Shown one piece after another: positions 54,701 to 63,513 of a stretch of 64,000 bases of DNA. The stretch is taken from contig CAZXGT010000003.1 in assembly GCA_964639935.1 (NCBI GenBank), forward strand, positions 1-64,000. Direction: 5' to 3'. Position numbers and translations under genes: made by a program. The notes under the pieces are model-generated. The model searched no databases and was not told the DNA's origin. It saw only the letters and a program-made list of their open reading frames with translations. Every line of letters starts with the position of its first letter. The first letter of the stretch is position 1. The DNA comes from CALNYS01 sp964639935. GTDB taxonomy: Bacteria > Planctomycetota > Phycisphaerae > Phycisphaerales > UBA1924.

Positions 54701-55005
54701 CTCAGCCGATCAAGCGATCGAATCACTCGATCGAGCGTGGCGGCGCAGCCTTCCGCGGTCGCTCTCTTCTCGCAGTGGAGACGGATTTCAGCGAGCGACG
54801 TTTCGTCAACCACCGCGGCGCTGAGCCGAGCCAGAGTCCGGTGGAGAATCTCCCCGGCCGCGGCCTTCGTGAATGTCGTTGCCAGGATCGCGCTCGGCTC
54901 TTCGCCGCGCAGCAGCAACGCGATCAGCGCGTTCGTCAGCTGGAATGTCTTTCCAGAGCCCGCAGAAGCGCGAACCAGACGGTGGGGGGAGGCCGATCGC
55001 CTCAC
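51724..55005 (-). CDS. AddA/RecB-type UvrD helicase with C-terminal PD-(D/E)XK nuclease
   Basis: A 1093-residue helicase-nuclease for double-strand-break end processing. It has Walker A ASAGSGKT (residues 13-20), motif Ia ATTFTKAAAGEI, Walker B VLLDEFQDTSMSQF, motif III CVGDVKQSLYSWRGAEPELL, motif V VRVMTIHKSKGLEYDAVVV and motif VI CCLYVAMTRARRRLEI. The C-terminal nuclease carries GQIDRLVLGM, AEVVDFKTD and AQLEAYREAAA. It is AddA-like in domain order. The GTG start at 55005 overlaps the AddB-like stop (GTGA). Together with its partner it should resect DNA ends and load RecA, whose gene is at the start of the window. Confidence 0.9.
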   Translation of the reverse strand: MRRSASPHRLVRASAGSGKTFQLTNALIALLLRGEEPSAILATTFTKAAAGEILHRTLARLSAAVVDETSLAEIRLHCEKRATAEGCAATLDRVIRSLDRLSVMTIDAFFHQLAGAHALEIGLAPGWRVLDEDEESDLQALAVERALERATEAERIELLAQLQGEKLRQRAHHELMEVVRSGYETFLSTDEDGAAWERVAAIGRELSDAERDEALSRFLDLPIPTTAAGKPRAHYVKAREAIRAAVQASDPDGFFGASSLVSKCIEGETTFARAVIPDEMREALAPLIEHARRALTADHAARTLAARRFLERFDDEYSRLKQERGVATFADPPRLLARSLSGGALETLYYRLDARIRHVLLDEFQDTSMSQFGLLAPMLDELLSQADGRSVFCVGDVKQSLYSWRGAEPELLGELGNHWPAFEPSTLSVSWRSAQPVLDAVNEVFSRLPDRPSFAVDTSADATKRLTAEAARDVAASWRAWFEEGPHEAAKEDLPGYARLSVAAEDYDLAAEDGTLSRADADRAALKTVVDRVKEIQQEAAGASIAVIVRRGKDLRTVLHALKQAKVDASEERGSPLADSPVVAAAVSLLRLIDHPGDSAARFHVCSTPLGRAVGLTRASDADGGRAVARRLRREIARRGLAATLLDWKRRTASAMDERGAARFDQLIEAAADLDREATSGASDLARVAEERRVEEAGGARVRVMTIHKSKGLEYDAVVVPMLATNAWGPSASGYLATRDDPLGPITRATRYPSERLRAMHPELREMFAQQHRRGVNEELCCLYVAMTRARRRLEIIVPADKAGRNAEALEPEAFRLCPAHIVRGALAADAPATPSKPETPAAALWEAGDARAWSNGLTARAPAPEREIVRLRVVGRARRSAGRLATASPSGGADGSLRLRDVLGKSDRAARTHGSLMHRWLEMIEWLDEGTPSDSELIEVAERDGYPREFVGPALESLRAAMASEEIRAALSKGPWLAARDGVDGATALRERGFAMRRGEGRNERMLRGQIDRLVLGMRGGRVTEAEVVDFKTDARAAEMSDHELLTHAESHRAQLEAYREAAARQLGLPVRDVSITLVFLAAGRVVPLSVG

Positions 55006-57827
55006 GCCTCACCCCCCTCATCTTCTTCGACCGACGCCTCGAAGCGGGCGCCGGTCACGAATCCGAGCGCGCCCCGCTCGGGCGGATGATCGCCCAGATC
55101 AAGAGGCGCTCGCGGCGCCAACCGACGCATCTCCCGCACCACCTCCCGCGCCGCCTCGTCGGCCTCCGCCAGCGTCTCCGCGTCCCACCCGGCCATCTGA
55201 ACCGCCGGCGCGTCCTCGCTCGTCGGGACATACGCAAGCCCCATCCGGATCATCTCCGGCGGGTCGAGCGAGCGGACGACATGCCGGTAGAGCGGCAGCT
55301 GCAGATCCACCCAGCCCTTCGACTTGCGCCAGTGCGTCTTCTCCGGGGCCTTGGCGTTGCTCGATGTCTTGAAATCCAGAATCGCCCACTCCTCGCCGCG
55401 CGCCTCGATGAGGTCGATCTTCCCCCGAAGCCGGACCCCCACGCCGTCCACGTCAAGCACGCCCTGCTCACCGTCCCCGGCCTCCCACTCAACGTGCAGC
55501 ACCTCCCACCCCTCCCGCCGGCGCTTCGCCAGGTGACCGGCGAGAAACCCCAGCCGCCGCCGAAGCAGCTCGCGTTGCAGGCTCACGGTCGCAGCCGGTC
55601 GTGGGCCGAAGGTTTCGCTCGCCGCGTGATCCACCAGCTTCGAGAGCGCCTCGGCCACCGCCGCCGCATCCGTCAGCCGTCGATACGTCTCATCCCGGCC
55701 GAACAGCTCGAGCGCGCGATGCGCGAGCGAGCCGAACGATCGAGGCGACATCTCGCGCGGCGGCGCCTCGACATCCTCCAGCCGCAGCATCCGCTCCAGA
55801 TACCACGCCGCCGGGGAGCGCAGAAACGCGCCAAAGTCCGTCACACGGAGCGAGTCGGGCGCGACATATCCCTCGCCGACCTTTGGCGACGCGCGGAACC
55901 CGTCCGTTACGCCCACTTCGAGGCGCGACGCGATCCGGGGCGCCGCCGCCAGCTCATCTTCCGTGAACCGCCGCACGCGCCGCGCCAGACGCGCCCCGAC
56001 CGTGCGAAACAGAAGCCGGCTCGCCCGCGCCGGTTCGCCTTCAGCCGTCCTCCGGGGCGCCATAAACACGACGTGCCGGGACGCCGCGAGGGCCGTCGTC
56101 AGGTACGCGTCGCGAGCCGCGCGAGCGCGAGCGTCAACGAGCCCAAGCGCCGCGCGACGCGAATCCGGGACCAGCGGATCGCTTGCCCGTCCCCCGGGCG
56201 CACAGTCGTCGGTCATCCCGATCACGACCGCGTGAGGCGACGGATCCGTCGCCAACTCAAGCCACCCAAGACCCTCGATCGCATCGGCCGATGGAGACTC
56301 TGGAATCGGCGCCCCGTCGACCCGTTCCATGACCAGCTCCAAGGCGTCGGCGGCCGAGCCCTCCTCGCCCTCACCCGCATCGGACAGTTCCTCCAGCGCG
56401 GCGTCCACCGCCCGCATCGCCTCGATCACCCGCCGATCGTCCTCGTCGTCGCTTCTGAGTTCCTCGTCGCCGTACACGCTCACGAGCGCCTCGCGAATCC
56501 GGTCGCTCCACCGAGCCAACGACCGGCGCTCACCGGCCCTCGAGACCAGGTCGCCGAACAGCGACTCCATCTGCGCCCGCGCCTCCCGCAGAGCGCTTGC
56601 GCGACGTTCCGGCAACCTCTCCGGCGCCGCATCGACGCGACGGAGCACGTTCTCGTGACGGATCTCATCGAGCCGCTCAAGCCAGCGATCCGTGCCCGCT
56701 CGCCCGCTCGCTCCGGCGGTCGCGGCGTGTTCGACGTCGGGGTGCCGAAGCAGCGCGAGAAACGTATCGAAGCTCGATTCCCTCGCGTGCGCCTCGAGCA
56801 GCGCAAGCAGCCGCCCGGGCAACGTCAGCGACGCCGGGTCCCCCGGCGCCACACGGATCTGCACCCCGGCCGTCTCCGCCGCGAGCCGCCGGATCACGCC
56901 CAGCGATTCCGCGTCCGGCGAGCCGATCACCACCCGGCTCGCCTCCACCGGATCCCCGAGCGAGGCCACATGCGCCAGCGCCCGCTCGCTCTCATCCCGC
57001 GGATCCTCCGCGAACACGATCTGATCCTCACTCAGCTCGATCTCAGCATCCGCCCACGCATCGACGTGAACGCAGCCCAGCCCGTCAAACCGTCCGCTCA
57101 TCGTCTCGGGCGCGTGCGTCACCGTCTCAACCGTCGCGCCGCTCGCGAGAATCGCCCCGCGCTCGAGGGGCGTCAGCTCTGTCACGCCGACAAGCACGAT
57201 GCGGGCCGTCCCCGCCGTGATCTCGCTCCGCTCCACGCGATCCATCGCCGAAAGAAGTGGATCGACCAAGCCCCCTTCAAGCAGCCTCGCCTCATAGCGA
57301 CGCTGCAGCGAACCCAGCGCCCGCCACCGCGGCGCCTCCTCCGGCGGAGCGTCTTCCAAACGCGCCTCGACGTCCCCGAGCCGGAGCCGCGCCTGCGCCA
57401 GCTCATCGGAAAGGGACCCGATCATCTTCGCGAACCGCCGACGCACCGCCTCGCTCTCGAGACGCCGGCCCCACAGCCCGACCACCTCCTCCTCGCTCGC
57501 TTCAAGAAGCGCCCGCGACCACGCGAGGCGCCGCGCGATCTCGGGCGCGTCGCGGCCGCCGGACCCCGCCAGCCGATCCACCATGCCCCGCGGCGTCGTC
57601 GTCATCGGCGGCACGACCGCTTCGCTCCGCTCCTCGGCCAGATCGACGAGGAACCCCGTCAGCAACCGGCTCGCACGCCCTCCCGGAACCACCACGAGCA
57701 CGTCCGAAAGATCACGTCCGATCGCGTCCTTTGGCGCGCGCTCCAAAAGCCACGCGGCCGCCCGCGGAAGCAAGGGCTCGCCCCAATCGATGAAGTGTCG
57801 CGAAGCCTCAGGCATGAGCCCGATCAT
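55002..57827 (-). CDS. AddB-like PD-(D/E)XK nuclease family protein
   Basis: A protein of about 940 residues. The N-terminus has DVLVVVPGGRASRLLTGFLV in place of the P-loop of AddB, a mid-region helicase-like fold without a visible Walker A, and a C-terminal PD-(D/E)XK nuclease. The nuclease shows YLERMLRLEDVEA, SFGSLAHRALELFGR, LRGKIDLIEAR, WAILDFKTSSNAK and DLQLPLYRHVVRS. The iron-sulfur cysteines typical of AddB around the nuclease are not seen. Start at ATG 57827 (17 bases after the coaB stop) or ATG 57815; neither has a strong ribosome site. It is operonic with the AddA-like gene. Confidence 0.82.
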   Translation of the reverse strand: MIGLMPEASRHFIDWGEPLLPRAAAWLLERAPKDAIGRDLSDVLVVVPGGRASRLLTGFLVDLAEERSEAVVPPMTTTPRGMVDRLAGSGGRDAPEIARRLAWSRALLEASEEEVVGLWGRRLESEAVRRRFAKMIGSLSDELAQARLRLGDVEARLEDAPPEEAPRWRALGSLQRRYEARLLEGGLVDPLLSAMDRVERSEITAGTARIVLVGVTELTPLERGAILASGATVETVTHAPETMSGRFDGLGCVHVDAWADAEIELSEDQIVFAEDPRDESERALAHVASLGDPVEASRVVIGSPDAESLGVIRRLAAETAGVQIRVAPGDPASLTLPGRLLALLEAHARESSFDTFLALLRHPDVEHAATAGASGRAGTDRWLERLDEIRHENVLRRVDAAPERLPERRASALREARAQMESLFGDLVSRAGERRSLARWSDRIREALVSVYGDEELRSDDEDDRRVIEAMRAVDAALEELSDAGEGEEGSAADALELVMERVDGAPIPESPSADAIEGLGWLELATDPSPHAVVIGMTDDCAPGGRASDPLVPDSRRAALGLVDARARAARDAYLTTALAASRHVVFMAPRRTAEGEPARASRLLFRTVGARLARRVRRFTEDELAAAPRIASRLEVGVTDGFRASPKVGEGYVAPDSLRVTDFGAFLRSPAAWYLERMLRLEDVEAPPREMSPRSFGSLAHRALELFGRDETYRRLTDAAAVAEALSKLVDHAASETFGPRPAATVSLQRELLRRRLGFLAGHLAKRRREGWEVLHVEWEAGDGEQGVLDVDGVGVRLRGKIDLIEARGEEWAILDFKTSSNAKAPEKTHWRKSKGWVDLQLPLYRHVVRSLDPPEMIRMGLAYVPTSEDAPAVQMAGWDAETLAEADEAAREVVREMRRLAPRAPLDLGDHPPERGALGFVTGARFEASVEEDEGGEA

Positions 57828-57844
57828 AGTGCAAACACAAGCCG

Positions 57845-58594
57845 CTAGACGCCTTCGCCGGAGGCCGCCAGACGCGATTCGGCCAGCGTTCCGACCCGTC
57901 CGAGAAGCCAACCGGCGAACTCGGTCTTGGAGATCGGCCCCTGAGTGTCCCCCGCAGCGCCCTCAGGCGTGAGCAGCACCGCCTCGATCGAGTCCGCGTC
58001 CATCGTCTCGAGCGGGTTCGCCACGATCGCATCGACGCCCTTTCGCTCGAGCTTCGCCCGGGCCGACTCGAGCAGCCGGTCCCTCGGTTCAAGCGCGAAG
58101 GCGATAAAGATCTGATCGTCCCGCTTGCGCTTCGCCTCGCCCGCGATCAGGTCCGGCGTCGACCTCAGCTTCAAGATGATGTCCCCCTTGCCGCGCTTGA
58201 TTTTTCCGCTCGGAGTCTGCCCCGGTTTCTGCCCCAGGATCGGCGTGTAGTCCGCGACCGCCGCCGCCATGATCAGCACGTCGCACGCGGGCGCGTGCTC
58301 GGCCATCAGCGCTTCGAGGTCGGCCGTTGTCTGGAACCGAACCACTCTCACCGACGTATCGTTGGGTTCAGCGGCGTGGGGGCCCAGAAGCAGCGTGACG
58401 TCCCACCCTTGAGCGGCGGCTTCGTCCACCAAGGCGGTTCCGAGCCGCCCGGACGAACGGTTCCCGATGAAGCGGACCTCATCGATCGGTTCGTGCGTCG
58501 GACCGGCGGTGACGAGAAGGCGAAAACGGCGCTGATTCGATGAAGTCACGGAGGCTCTGGTTCCCGTTAGAGTAGGTTTTGAAACGACCAGCAT
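57845..58594 (-). CDS. coaB: Phosphopantothenoylcysteine ligase, stand-alone CoaB
   Basis: A 249-residue protein matching only the CoaB half of CoaBC: LLVTAGPTHEPIDEVRFIGN, RSSGRLGTALVDEAAAQG, CDVLIMAAAVADYTP, GKIKRGKGDIILKLRSTPDL and VDAIVANPLETM. CoaB joins cysteine to 4'-phosphopantothenate with CTP in coenzyme A synthesis. The usual fused decarboxylase domain CoaC is absent from this gene, so it must be separate. ATG 58594 is the first start; GTG 58549, just before the ligase fold, is an alternative. Divergent from pilB by 90 bases, and upstream of the addB-like gene. Confidence 0.9.
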   Translation of the reverse strand: MLVVSKPTLTGTRASVTSSNQRRFRLLVTAGPTHEPIDEVRFIGNRSSGRLGTALVDEAAAQGWDVTLLLGPHAAEPNDTSVRVVRFQTTADLEALMAEHAPACDVLIMAAAVADYTPILGQKPGQTPSGKIKRGKGDIILKLRSTPDLIAGEAKRKRDDQIFIAFALEPRDRLLESARAKLERKGVDAIVANPLETMDADSIEAVLLTPEGAAGDTQGPISKTEFAGWLLGRVGTLAESRLAASGEGV

Positions 58595-58684
58595 AACGCA
58601 TCAGGATGGACCGCTGGTCGGGCGCTTCGCCCGCTTCGTTTGAGGGGCGCGCCGCGACGGGTTGCGAAAGGGAAACGACCGCAG

Positions 58685-60412
58685 ATGGCACGATCACGCA
58701 AGAAGCTCGGGGAGATCCTTGTCGCCATGGGCGCGGCCAAAGCCGAGGACGTCAAAAAGGTCCTCAAGGACAGGCAGTCCGGCCAGCGCATCGGCGAGGC
58801 GCTGGTCGCCAAGGGCCTCGTCAAGGAAGACGCCGTCGCCAAGGCGCTCGCCAAGCAGTTCGGTCTCCCGTTCGCCGATCTCAGGGACAAGGCCGTTGAG
58901 GAGCGGATCGATCCGTCTCTGATCCCCGAAGAACTCATCATGAAGCACCAGGTTCTCCCGCTCTCCAAGGAGAACGGGCGCCTGCAGCTGATCCTGCACG
59001 ACCCCATGAACCTCGAGCTCATGGACGCCCTGCGATTCCGCCTCTCCACCGAGGTCGAGCCCCACGTCGCCGCGAGGGATCAGATCAAGGCCTACATCGA
59101 CTCGAAGGTCGCCGGAACAAAGATGGTCGAGGCCGACCAGTCGCTCGTCACCGAGTCGATCGACCGCTCCGTCGACAAGTCCGTCGACGCCTCGATCGAC
59201 AAGGCCGCCGAGGACGCGCCCATCATCAAGCTGGTCAACCGCATCCTCATCGAGGCGGTCAAGATGCGCGCCTCGGACATCCATATCGAGCCCATGGCCA
59301 ACCGCGTCCGCCTGCGCTATCGCATCGACGGCGTCTGCATGGAACGCGACAACCTCCCGAAGCGAATGCAGAACGCGCTCATCACCCGCGTCAAACTCAT
59401 GGCCGGCGTCAACATCGCCGAAAAGCGCCTCCCGCTCGACGGACGCATCAAGCTCCCCGTCGACGACCAGACCATCGATTTCCGCGTCTCGACCTGCCCC
59501 GCCTACCACGGCGACTCCACCGTTCTCCGCATCCTCCGCCCCGAAGCGGTCCGCATCGGCCTCGAGAACCTCGGGCTCGAGACCGACACCATGGAGGCCT
59601 TCAACAAGGTCATCAAGCGACCCAACGGCATCTTTCTGGTCACCGGGCCCACGGGCTCGGGCAAAACCACGACGCTCTACTCGGCGCTCGACATTCTCAA
59701 CACGCCCGATCGCAAGATCATCACCGCCGAGGATCCCGTCGAGTACGCCTTCAAGGGCATCAATCAGTGCCAGGTCCGCGAGGGCATCGGGCTCTCCTTT
59801 GCCGGGATCCTCCGCGCCATGCTCCGCCAGGCCCCCAACATCATCCTCGTCGGCGAGATCAGAGACAAGGAGGTCGCCGAGGTCGCCATCCAGGCCGCTC
59901 TCACCGGCCACCTCGTCTTCTCGACCCTCCACACCAACGACGCGCCCTCAGCCATCACCCGACTGGTCGATATGGGCGTCAAGCCCTTCCTCGTTGCCTC
60001 ATCCATCCAGGCCATCCTCGCGCAGCGACTCATCCGCAAGCTCTGCGATCACTGCCGGGAGCCCGACGAGAACCCGGATCCCAAGTACCTCCGCCTCTGC
60101 GGCATCACCCGCGAGGAGCTCGCAAACAACACCATCTACAAGGCCGTCGGGTGCTCGAAGTGCAACTCCACGGGCTACCGCGGTCGCCGCGGCATCTACG
60201 AGCTCATGCTGATGAACTCTCAGGTCCGCGACCTCGCCTTCAATCAGGCCCCCGTCGCCAAGATCCGTCAGGCGGCCATTGCCTCCGGGATGCGACCGCT
60301 CCTCGGCGATGGCAAGCTCAAGATCCTCAAGGGCGTCACCACGCCCGCCGAGATCGCCCGCGTCGCGCAGGCCGAAGGCATCGAGGCCGAGGAAGAGGAA
60401 GTCGCCGCCTGA
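58685..60412 (+). CDS. pilB: Type IV pilus / type II secretion assembly ATPase (PilB/GspE), first copy
   Basis: A 575-residue cytoplasmic ATPase that drives pilus or pseudopilus extension. The N-terminal GspE-N domain (KKLGEILVAMGAAKAEDVKK) is followed by the ATPase core with SDIHIEPMANRVRLRYRID. The core also has Walker A GPTGSGKTTTLYSALDIL (about residues 320-330), Asp box IITAEDPVEY, Walker B IILVGEIRDKEVAEVA, His box TGHLVFSTLHTNDAPSAI and the zinc tetracysteine (CDHC ... CSKC). AAGGGA precedes ATG 58685. It opens a plus-strand motor cluster; a second GspE-type copy lies at 61733. Confidence 0.93.
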   Translation: MARSRKKLGEILVAMGAAKAEDVKKVLKDRQSGQRIGEALVAKGLVKEDAVAKALAKQFGLPFADLRDKAVEERIDPSLIPEELIMKHQVLPLSKENGRLQLILHDPMNLELMDALRFRLSTEVEPHVAARDQIKAYIDSKVAGTKMVEADQSLVTESIDRSVDKSVDASIDKAAEDAPIIKLVNRILIEAVKMRASDIHIEPMANRVRLRYRIDGVCMERDNLPKRMQNALITRVKLMAGVNIAEKRLPLDGRIKLPVDDQTIDFRVSTCPAYHGDSTVLRILRPEAVRIGLENLGLETDTMEAFNKVIKRPNGIFLVTGPTGSGKTTTLYSALDILNTPDRKIITAEDPVEYAFKGINQCQVREGIGLSFAGILRAMLRQAPNIILVGEIRDKEVAEVAIQAALTGHLVFSTLHTNDAPSAITRLVDMGVKPFLVASSIQAILAQRLIRKLCDHCREPDENPDPKYLRLCGITREELANNTIYKAVGCSKCNSTGYRGRRGIYELMLMNSQVRDLAFNQAPVAKIRQAAIASGMRPLLGDGKLKILKGVTTPAEIARVAQAEGIEAEEEEVAA

Positions 60413-60468
60413 TCACGCCGCAAACCATCCAATGCACCGACCCGATCGCGCTCTGAGGAGAGAATACG

Positions 60469-61584
60469 ATGTCAACCATCCAGATCGACCGACTGCTCGA
60501 CACCGTCGTCAAGACCGGCGCGAGCGACCTCCACCTCACCGTCGGCCGCCCGCCGACGCTCCGTCTCTCCGGCGAGCTTCGGAACCTCCAGACCAAGGTG
60601 CTCGACCCCGACGACCTCGTCACGCTTATGAAGTCGATCACCCCGGAGAAGAGCCAGCAGGAGCTTCAGGAGGAGGGGGGGTGCGACTTCGGCTTCGCCT
60701 ACGGCGACGCCGCACGCTTCCGCGTCTCCGTCTTCCGCCAGAAGGGCAACCTCGCGGTTGTTCTCAGATTGATCCCGAACAAGCTGCTCACCTTCGACGA
60801 GATCGGTCTCCCGGAGATGGTCAAGGATCTCATCAGGCGGCCTCGGGGCATGTTCCTCGTCACCGGCCCCACCGGCTCGGGCAAGACAACGACCCTCGCC
60901 ACGATGATCGACTACATCAACACCAACTACGACCGCCACATCATCACGATGGAAGACCCCATCGAGTACTACCACCAGCACAAGAAATCCGTCGTCAACC
61001 AGCGGCAGGTCGGGACCGACGTTCCTTCCTTCGCCGAATCGCTCCGTCGAGCCCTCCGGCAGGATCCGGACGTCATTCTCGTCGGCGAGATGCGAGATCT
61101 CGACACCATCGAAGCCGCCGTCCGCGCCGCCGAGACGGGCCACCTGGTGTTCGGAACCCTCCACACCACGGGCGCCGCCAAGACGATCGACCGTCTCGTC
61201 GACGCGTTCCCCGTTTCCCAGCAGAACCAGATCCGCATCCAGCTCTCCACCACCCTCATCTCGGTGCTCTCCCAGGCGCTCCTCCCGCGTGTGGACACCA
61301 AGGGAATGGTCGCGGCCTACGAGATGCTCGTGAACACGCCGGCCGTCGCGAACCTCATCCGCGACAACAAGACCTTCCGAATCGACTCCTCGATCCAGAC
61401 CGGCAAGAAGCTCGGGATGCAGCTCCTCGACGACCACCTCTGGCGTCTCTACTCCGAAGGCAAGATCGCCGCCGAGGAGATGATCGATCGGGCCAAGGAC
61501 CCCGCCGCCCTCTCAGAGAAGGTCCACAAGCAGGGGGGACGGGTCGGCCGCGCCGAGTTCGATCTCGAAGAAGAGGCCGCCTAA
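60469..61584 (+). CDS. pilT: Type IV pilus retraction ATPase PilT
   Basis: A 371-residue hexameric ATPase for pilus retraction and twitching. It has GASDLHLTVGRPPTLRLSG, Walker A GPTGSGKTTTLATMIDYIN (from residue 133), IITMEDPIEYYHQHKKSVVN, Walker B VILVGEMRDLDTIEAAVRAA, HLVFGTLHTTGAAKTIDRLV and the PilT C-terminal segment VANLIRDNKTFRI (the family AIRNLIRE-type region). There is no tetracysteine, which separates it from the two PilB-type neighbours. GGAGAGA lies eight bases before the ATG. It sits between the two PilB-type genes. Confidence 0.94.
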   Translation: MSTIQIDRLLDTVVKTGASDLHLTVGRPPTLRLSGELRNLQTKVLDPDDLVTLMKSITPEKSQQELQEEGGCDFGFAYGDAARFRVSVFRQKGNLAVVLRLIPNKLLTFDEIGLPEMVKDLIRRPRGMFLVTGPTGSGKTTTLATMIDYINTNYDRHIITMEDPIEYYHQHKKSVVNQRQVGTDVPSFAESLRRALRQDPDVILVGEMRDLDTIEAAVRAAETGHLVFGTLHTTGAAKTIDRLVDAFPVSQQNQIRIQLSTTLISVLSQALLPRVDTKGMVAAYEMLVNTPAVANLIRDNKTFRIDSSIQTGKKLGMQLLDDHLWRLYSEGKIAAEEMIDRAKDPAALSEKVHKQGGRVGRAEFDLEEEAA

Positions 61585-61618
61585 TTCACCATCACAAGCT
61601 CGATGTCATAACAATAAG

Positions 61619-61640
61619 TCGGCCTTTCGGGCCGAATTTT
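61619..61640 (+). terminator. Weak intrinsic terminator after pilT
   Basis: TCGGCC (61619-61624) pairs with GGCCGA (61630-61635) around a five-base loop and is followed by ATTTT. The stem has only six pairs, so it may attenuate rather than stop transcription into the next ATPase gene. A second hairpin (GGGATC...GATCCC) lies at about 61643-61667. Confidence 0.5.
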
Positions 61641-61732
61641 CCGGGATCCGTCGCGTCGGCGATCCCGTACGGTAGATCGCGGATGCGCTGCCTGCGGGCG
61701 GCCGTCTCCGCACACTGATGGAGATTGGCTTC

Positions 61733-63466
61733 ATGCCGACGATGGATCCCACGGAACTCAAGAACCGCAAGCTCGGTCGCGTGCTCACCAAGATGGGCAA
61801 GATCACACGCGAGCAGGTGCATGAAGCGCTCGCCATCCAGAAGGAGCGGAAGAAGCCCGTCGGAGAGCTCTTGGTCGAGCTCGGATACGTCACCGAGCGC
61901 GACGTCCAGGAAGCTCTCGCCGGGCAGGCCGGGCTCGCCTACGAGGACATCTCGGAGATCGAACTCGACGACGACACCATCAACGCCATCCCCGCCGAGA
62001 CCGTCCAGGCCTATCAGGTCGTGCCGATTGAGCACACGGCCGGGACGAAGAAGCTGAAGATCGCCATGAAGAGCCCGGACAACTTCCGGGCCGTCGACGA
62101 CCTCCGCCTCCTCATGGGCTTCAAGGTCGACGCCGTGGTCGCCGACCCCGCCAGGATCGACGAGCTCATCAAGAAGCACTACTCCAAGAGCGAGTCCGTC
62201 GCCGACGTCGTCGGCTCACTCGCCGAGGACGAGAAGTTCGCGGCCCTCGCCAATCGCGGCGACTCCATCGACCTCGACGAGGTCCTCGAGGTCGCCGACG
62301 ACAACAACGTCATCAAGCTCCTGAACCTCGTCCTGCTTCAGGCGATCAAGGATAAGGCCTCGGACATCCACTTCGAGCCCTTCGAAGAAGAGTTCAAGAT
62401 CCGCTATCGCATCGACGGCGTGCTCTATGAGATGGTGCCGCCGCCGGCCTATCTCGGGCCCGCCATCGTCTCCCGCGTCAAGGTCATGGCGAACCTCGAT
62501 ATCGCCGAGCGCCGCGTGCCCCAGGACGGACGTGTCGAGCTCGTCGTCGCCGGCAACCCGGTCGACCTCCGCGTCGCCGTCCTCCCGACCATGCACGGCG
62601 AGTCCGTTGTCATGCGAGTGCTCGACCGCTCCAACGTCGAGCTCAGCCTCGACCGCGTCGGGCTCGATTCTGAGCATCTCGAGACGGTCGACAGCCTCAT
62701 CCACAAGCCCAACGGCATCGTCATCGTCACCGGCCCCACCGGCTCGGGCAAGACGACGACGCTCTACGCCGCGCTCGCCGCCCTCAACACCATCGACACG
62801 AAGATCCTCACCGCCGAGGATCCCGTCGAGTACGACATCGACGGGCTCTGCCAGGTGCAGGTCAACTCCGAGGTCGGCCTCACTTTCGCCAAGTCGCTAC
62901 GCAGCTTCCTCCGCCAGGACCCGGACATCATCCTTGTCGGCGAGATCCGCGACCTCGAGACCGCCGAGATCGCCGTGCAGGCCTCGCTCACCGGCCACCT
63001 TGTGTTCTCGACGCTCCACACCAACGACGCGCCGAGCTCCATTGTCCGCCTCATCGACCTCGGCCTCGAGACCTTCCTCCTCACCGCCACGATCGAGGGC
63101 ATCATCGCCCAGCGACTCGTCCGCACCATCTGTCCCAAGTGCAAGACGGCCTACCAGCCCACCGAGGAGCAGCTCATGGAGCTCTCCCTCACCCCGGAGG
63201 ACGTCCAGGGTCGCGAGTTCTACAAGGGCGAGGGATGCCAGAGCTGCCACGGCTCGGGCTACAAGGGACGGATGGGCATCTTTGAGATCATGGTCATGGA
63301 CGACGACATCCGCGACATGGTCATGACCGGGGCCAGCACCGCGCAGATCCGCGACCTCGCCCGCAAACGCGGCATGAAGACGCTCCGCGAGAGCGGGCTC
63401 CGCGGCATCTACGACGGGCAGACCACCATCGACGAAGTCGTCCGCGAAACCATCGACGAAGAGTAA
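61733..63466 (+). CDS. Type IV pilus / type II secretion assembly ATPase (PilB/GspE), second copy
   Basis: A 577-residue ATPase with an N-terminal GspE-N domain (RKLGRVLTKMGKITREQVHE, GELLVELGYVTERDVQEALA) and the core SDIHFEPFEEEFKIRYRIDG. The core has Walker A GPTGSGKTTTLYAALAAL, ILTAEDPVEY, IILVGEIRDLETAEIAVQAS and TGHLVFSTLHTNDAPSSIVR. The tetracysteine is CPKC ... CQSCHGSGYKGR. GGAG at 61720-61723 sits nine bases before ATG 61733; ATG 61718 overlaps that site. This copy is close to GspE of type II secretion, while the first is PilB-like, so the two may power separate machines or act together. A pilC/gspF gene follows. Confidence 0.92.
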   Translation: MPTMDPTELKNRKLGRVLTKMGKITREQVHEALAIQKERKKPVGELLVELGYVTERDVQEALAGQAGLAYEDISEIELDDDTINAIPAETVQAYQVVPIEHTAGTKKLKIAMKSPDNFRAVDDLRLLMGFKVDAVVADPARIDELIKKHYSKSESVADVVGSLAEDEKFAALANRGDSIDLDEVLEVADDNNVIKLLNLVLLQAIKDKASDIHFEPFEEEFKIRYRIDGVLYEMVPPPAYLGPAIVSRVKVMANLDIAERRVPQDGRVELVVAGNPVDLRVAVLPTMHGESVVMRVLDRSNVELSLDRVGLDSEHLETVDSLIHKPNGIVIVTGPTGSGKTTTLYAALAALNTIDTKILTAEDPVEYDIDGLCQVQVNSEVGLTFAKSLRSFLRQDPDIILVGEIRDLETAEIAVQASLTGHLVFSTLHTNDAPSSIVRLIDLGLETFLLTATIEGIIAQRLVRTICPKCKTAYQPTEEQLMELSLTPEDVQGREFYKGEGCQSCHGSGYKGRMGIFEIMVMDDDIRDMVMTGASTAQIRDLARKRGMKTLRESGLRGIYDGQTTIDEVVRETIDEE

Positions 63467-63513
63467 ACGCCGACCCGCCCGCAGACCCAACGCTCAATCG
63501 GGAGCCTCAGCAC

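Noticed and set aside
54873..57848. A 991-codon open frame on the plus strand opposite the AddB-like gene
   Set aside because: It is very rich in Arg/Pro/His, has no recognisable domain, and lies antisense to an intact nuclease gene; in GC-rich DNA such frames arise by codon bias.
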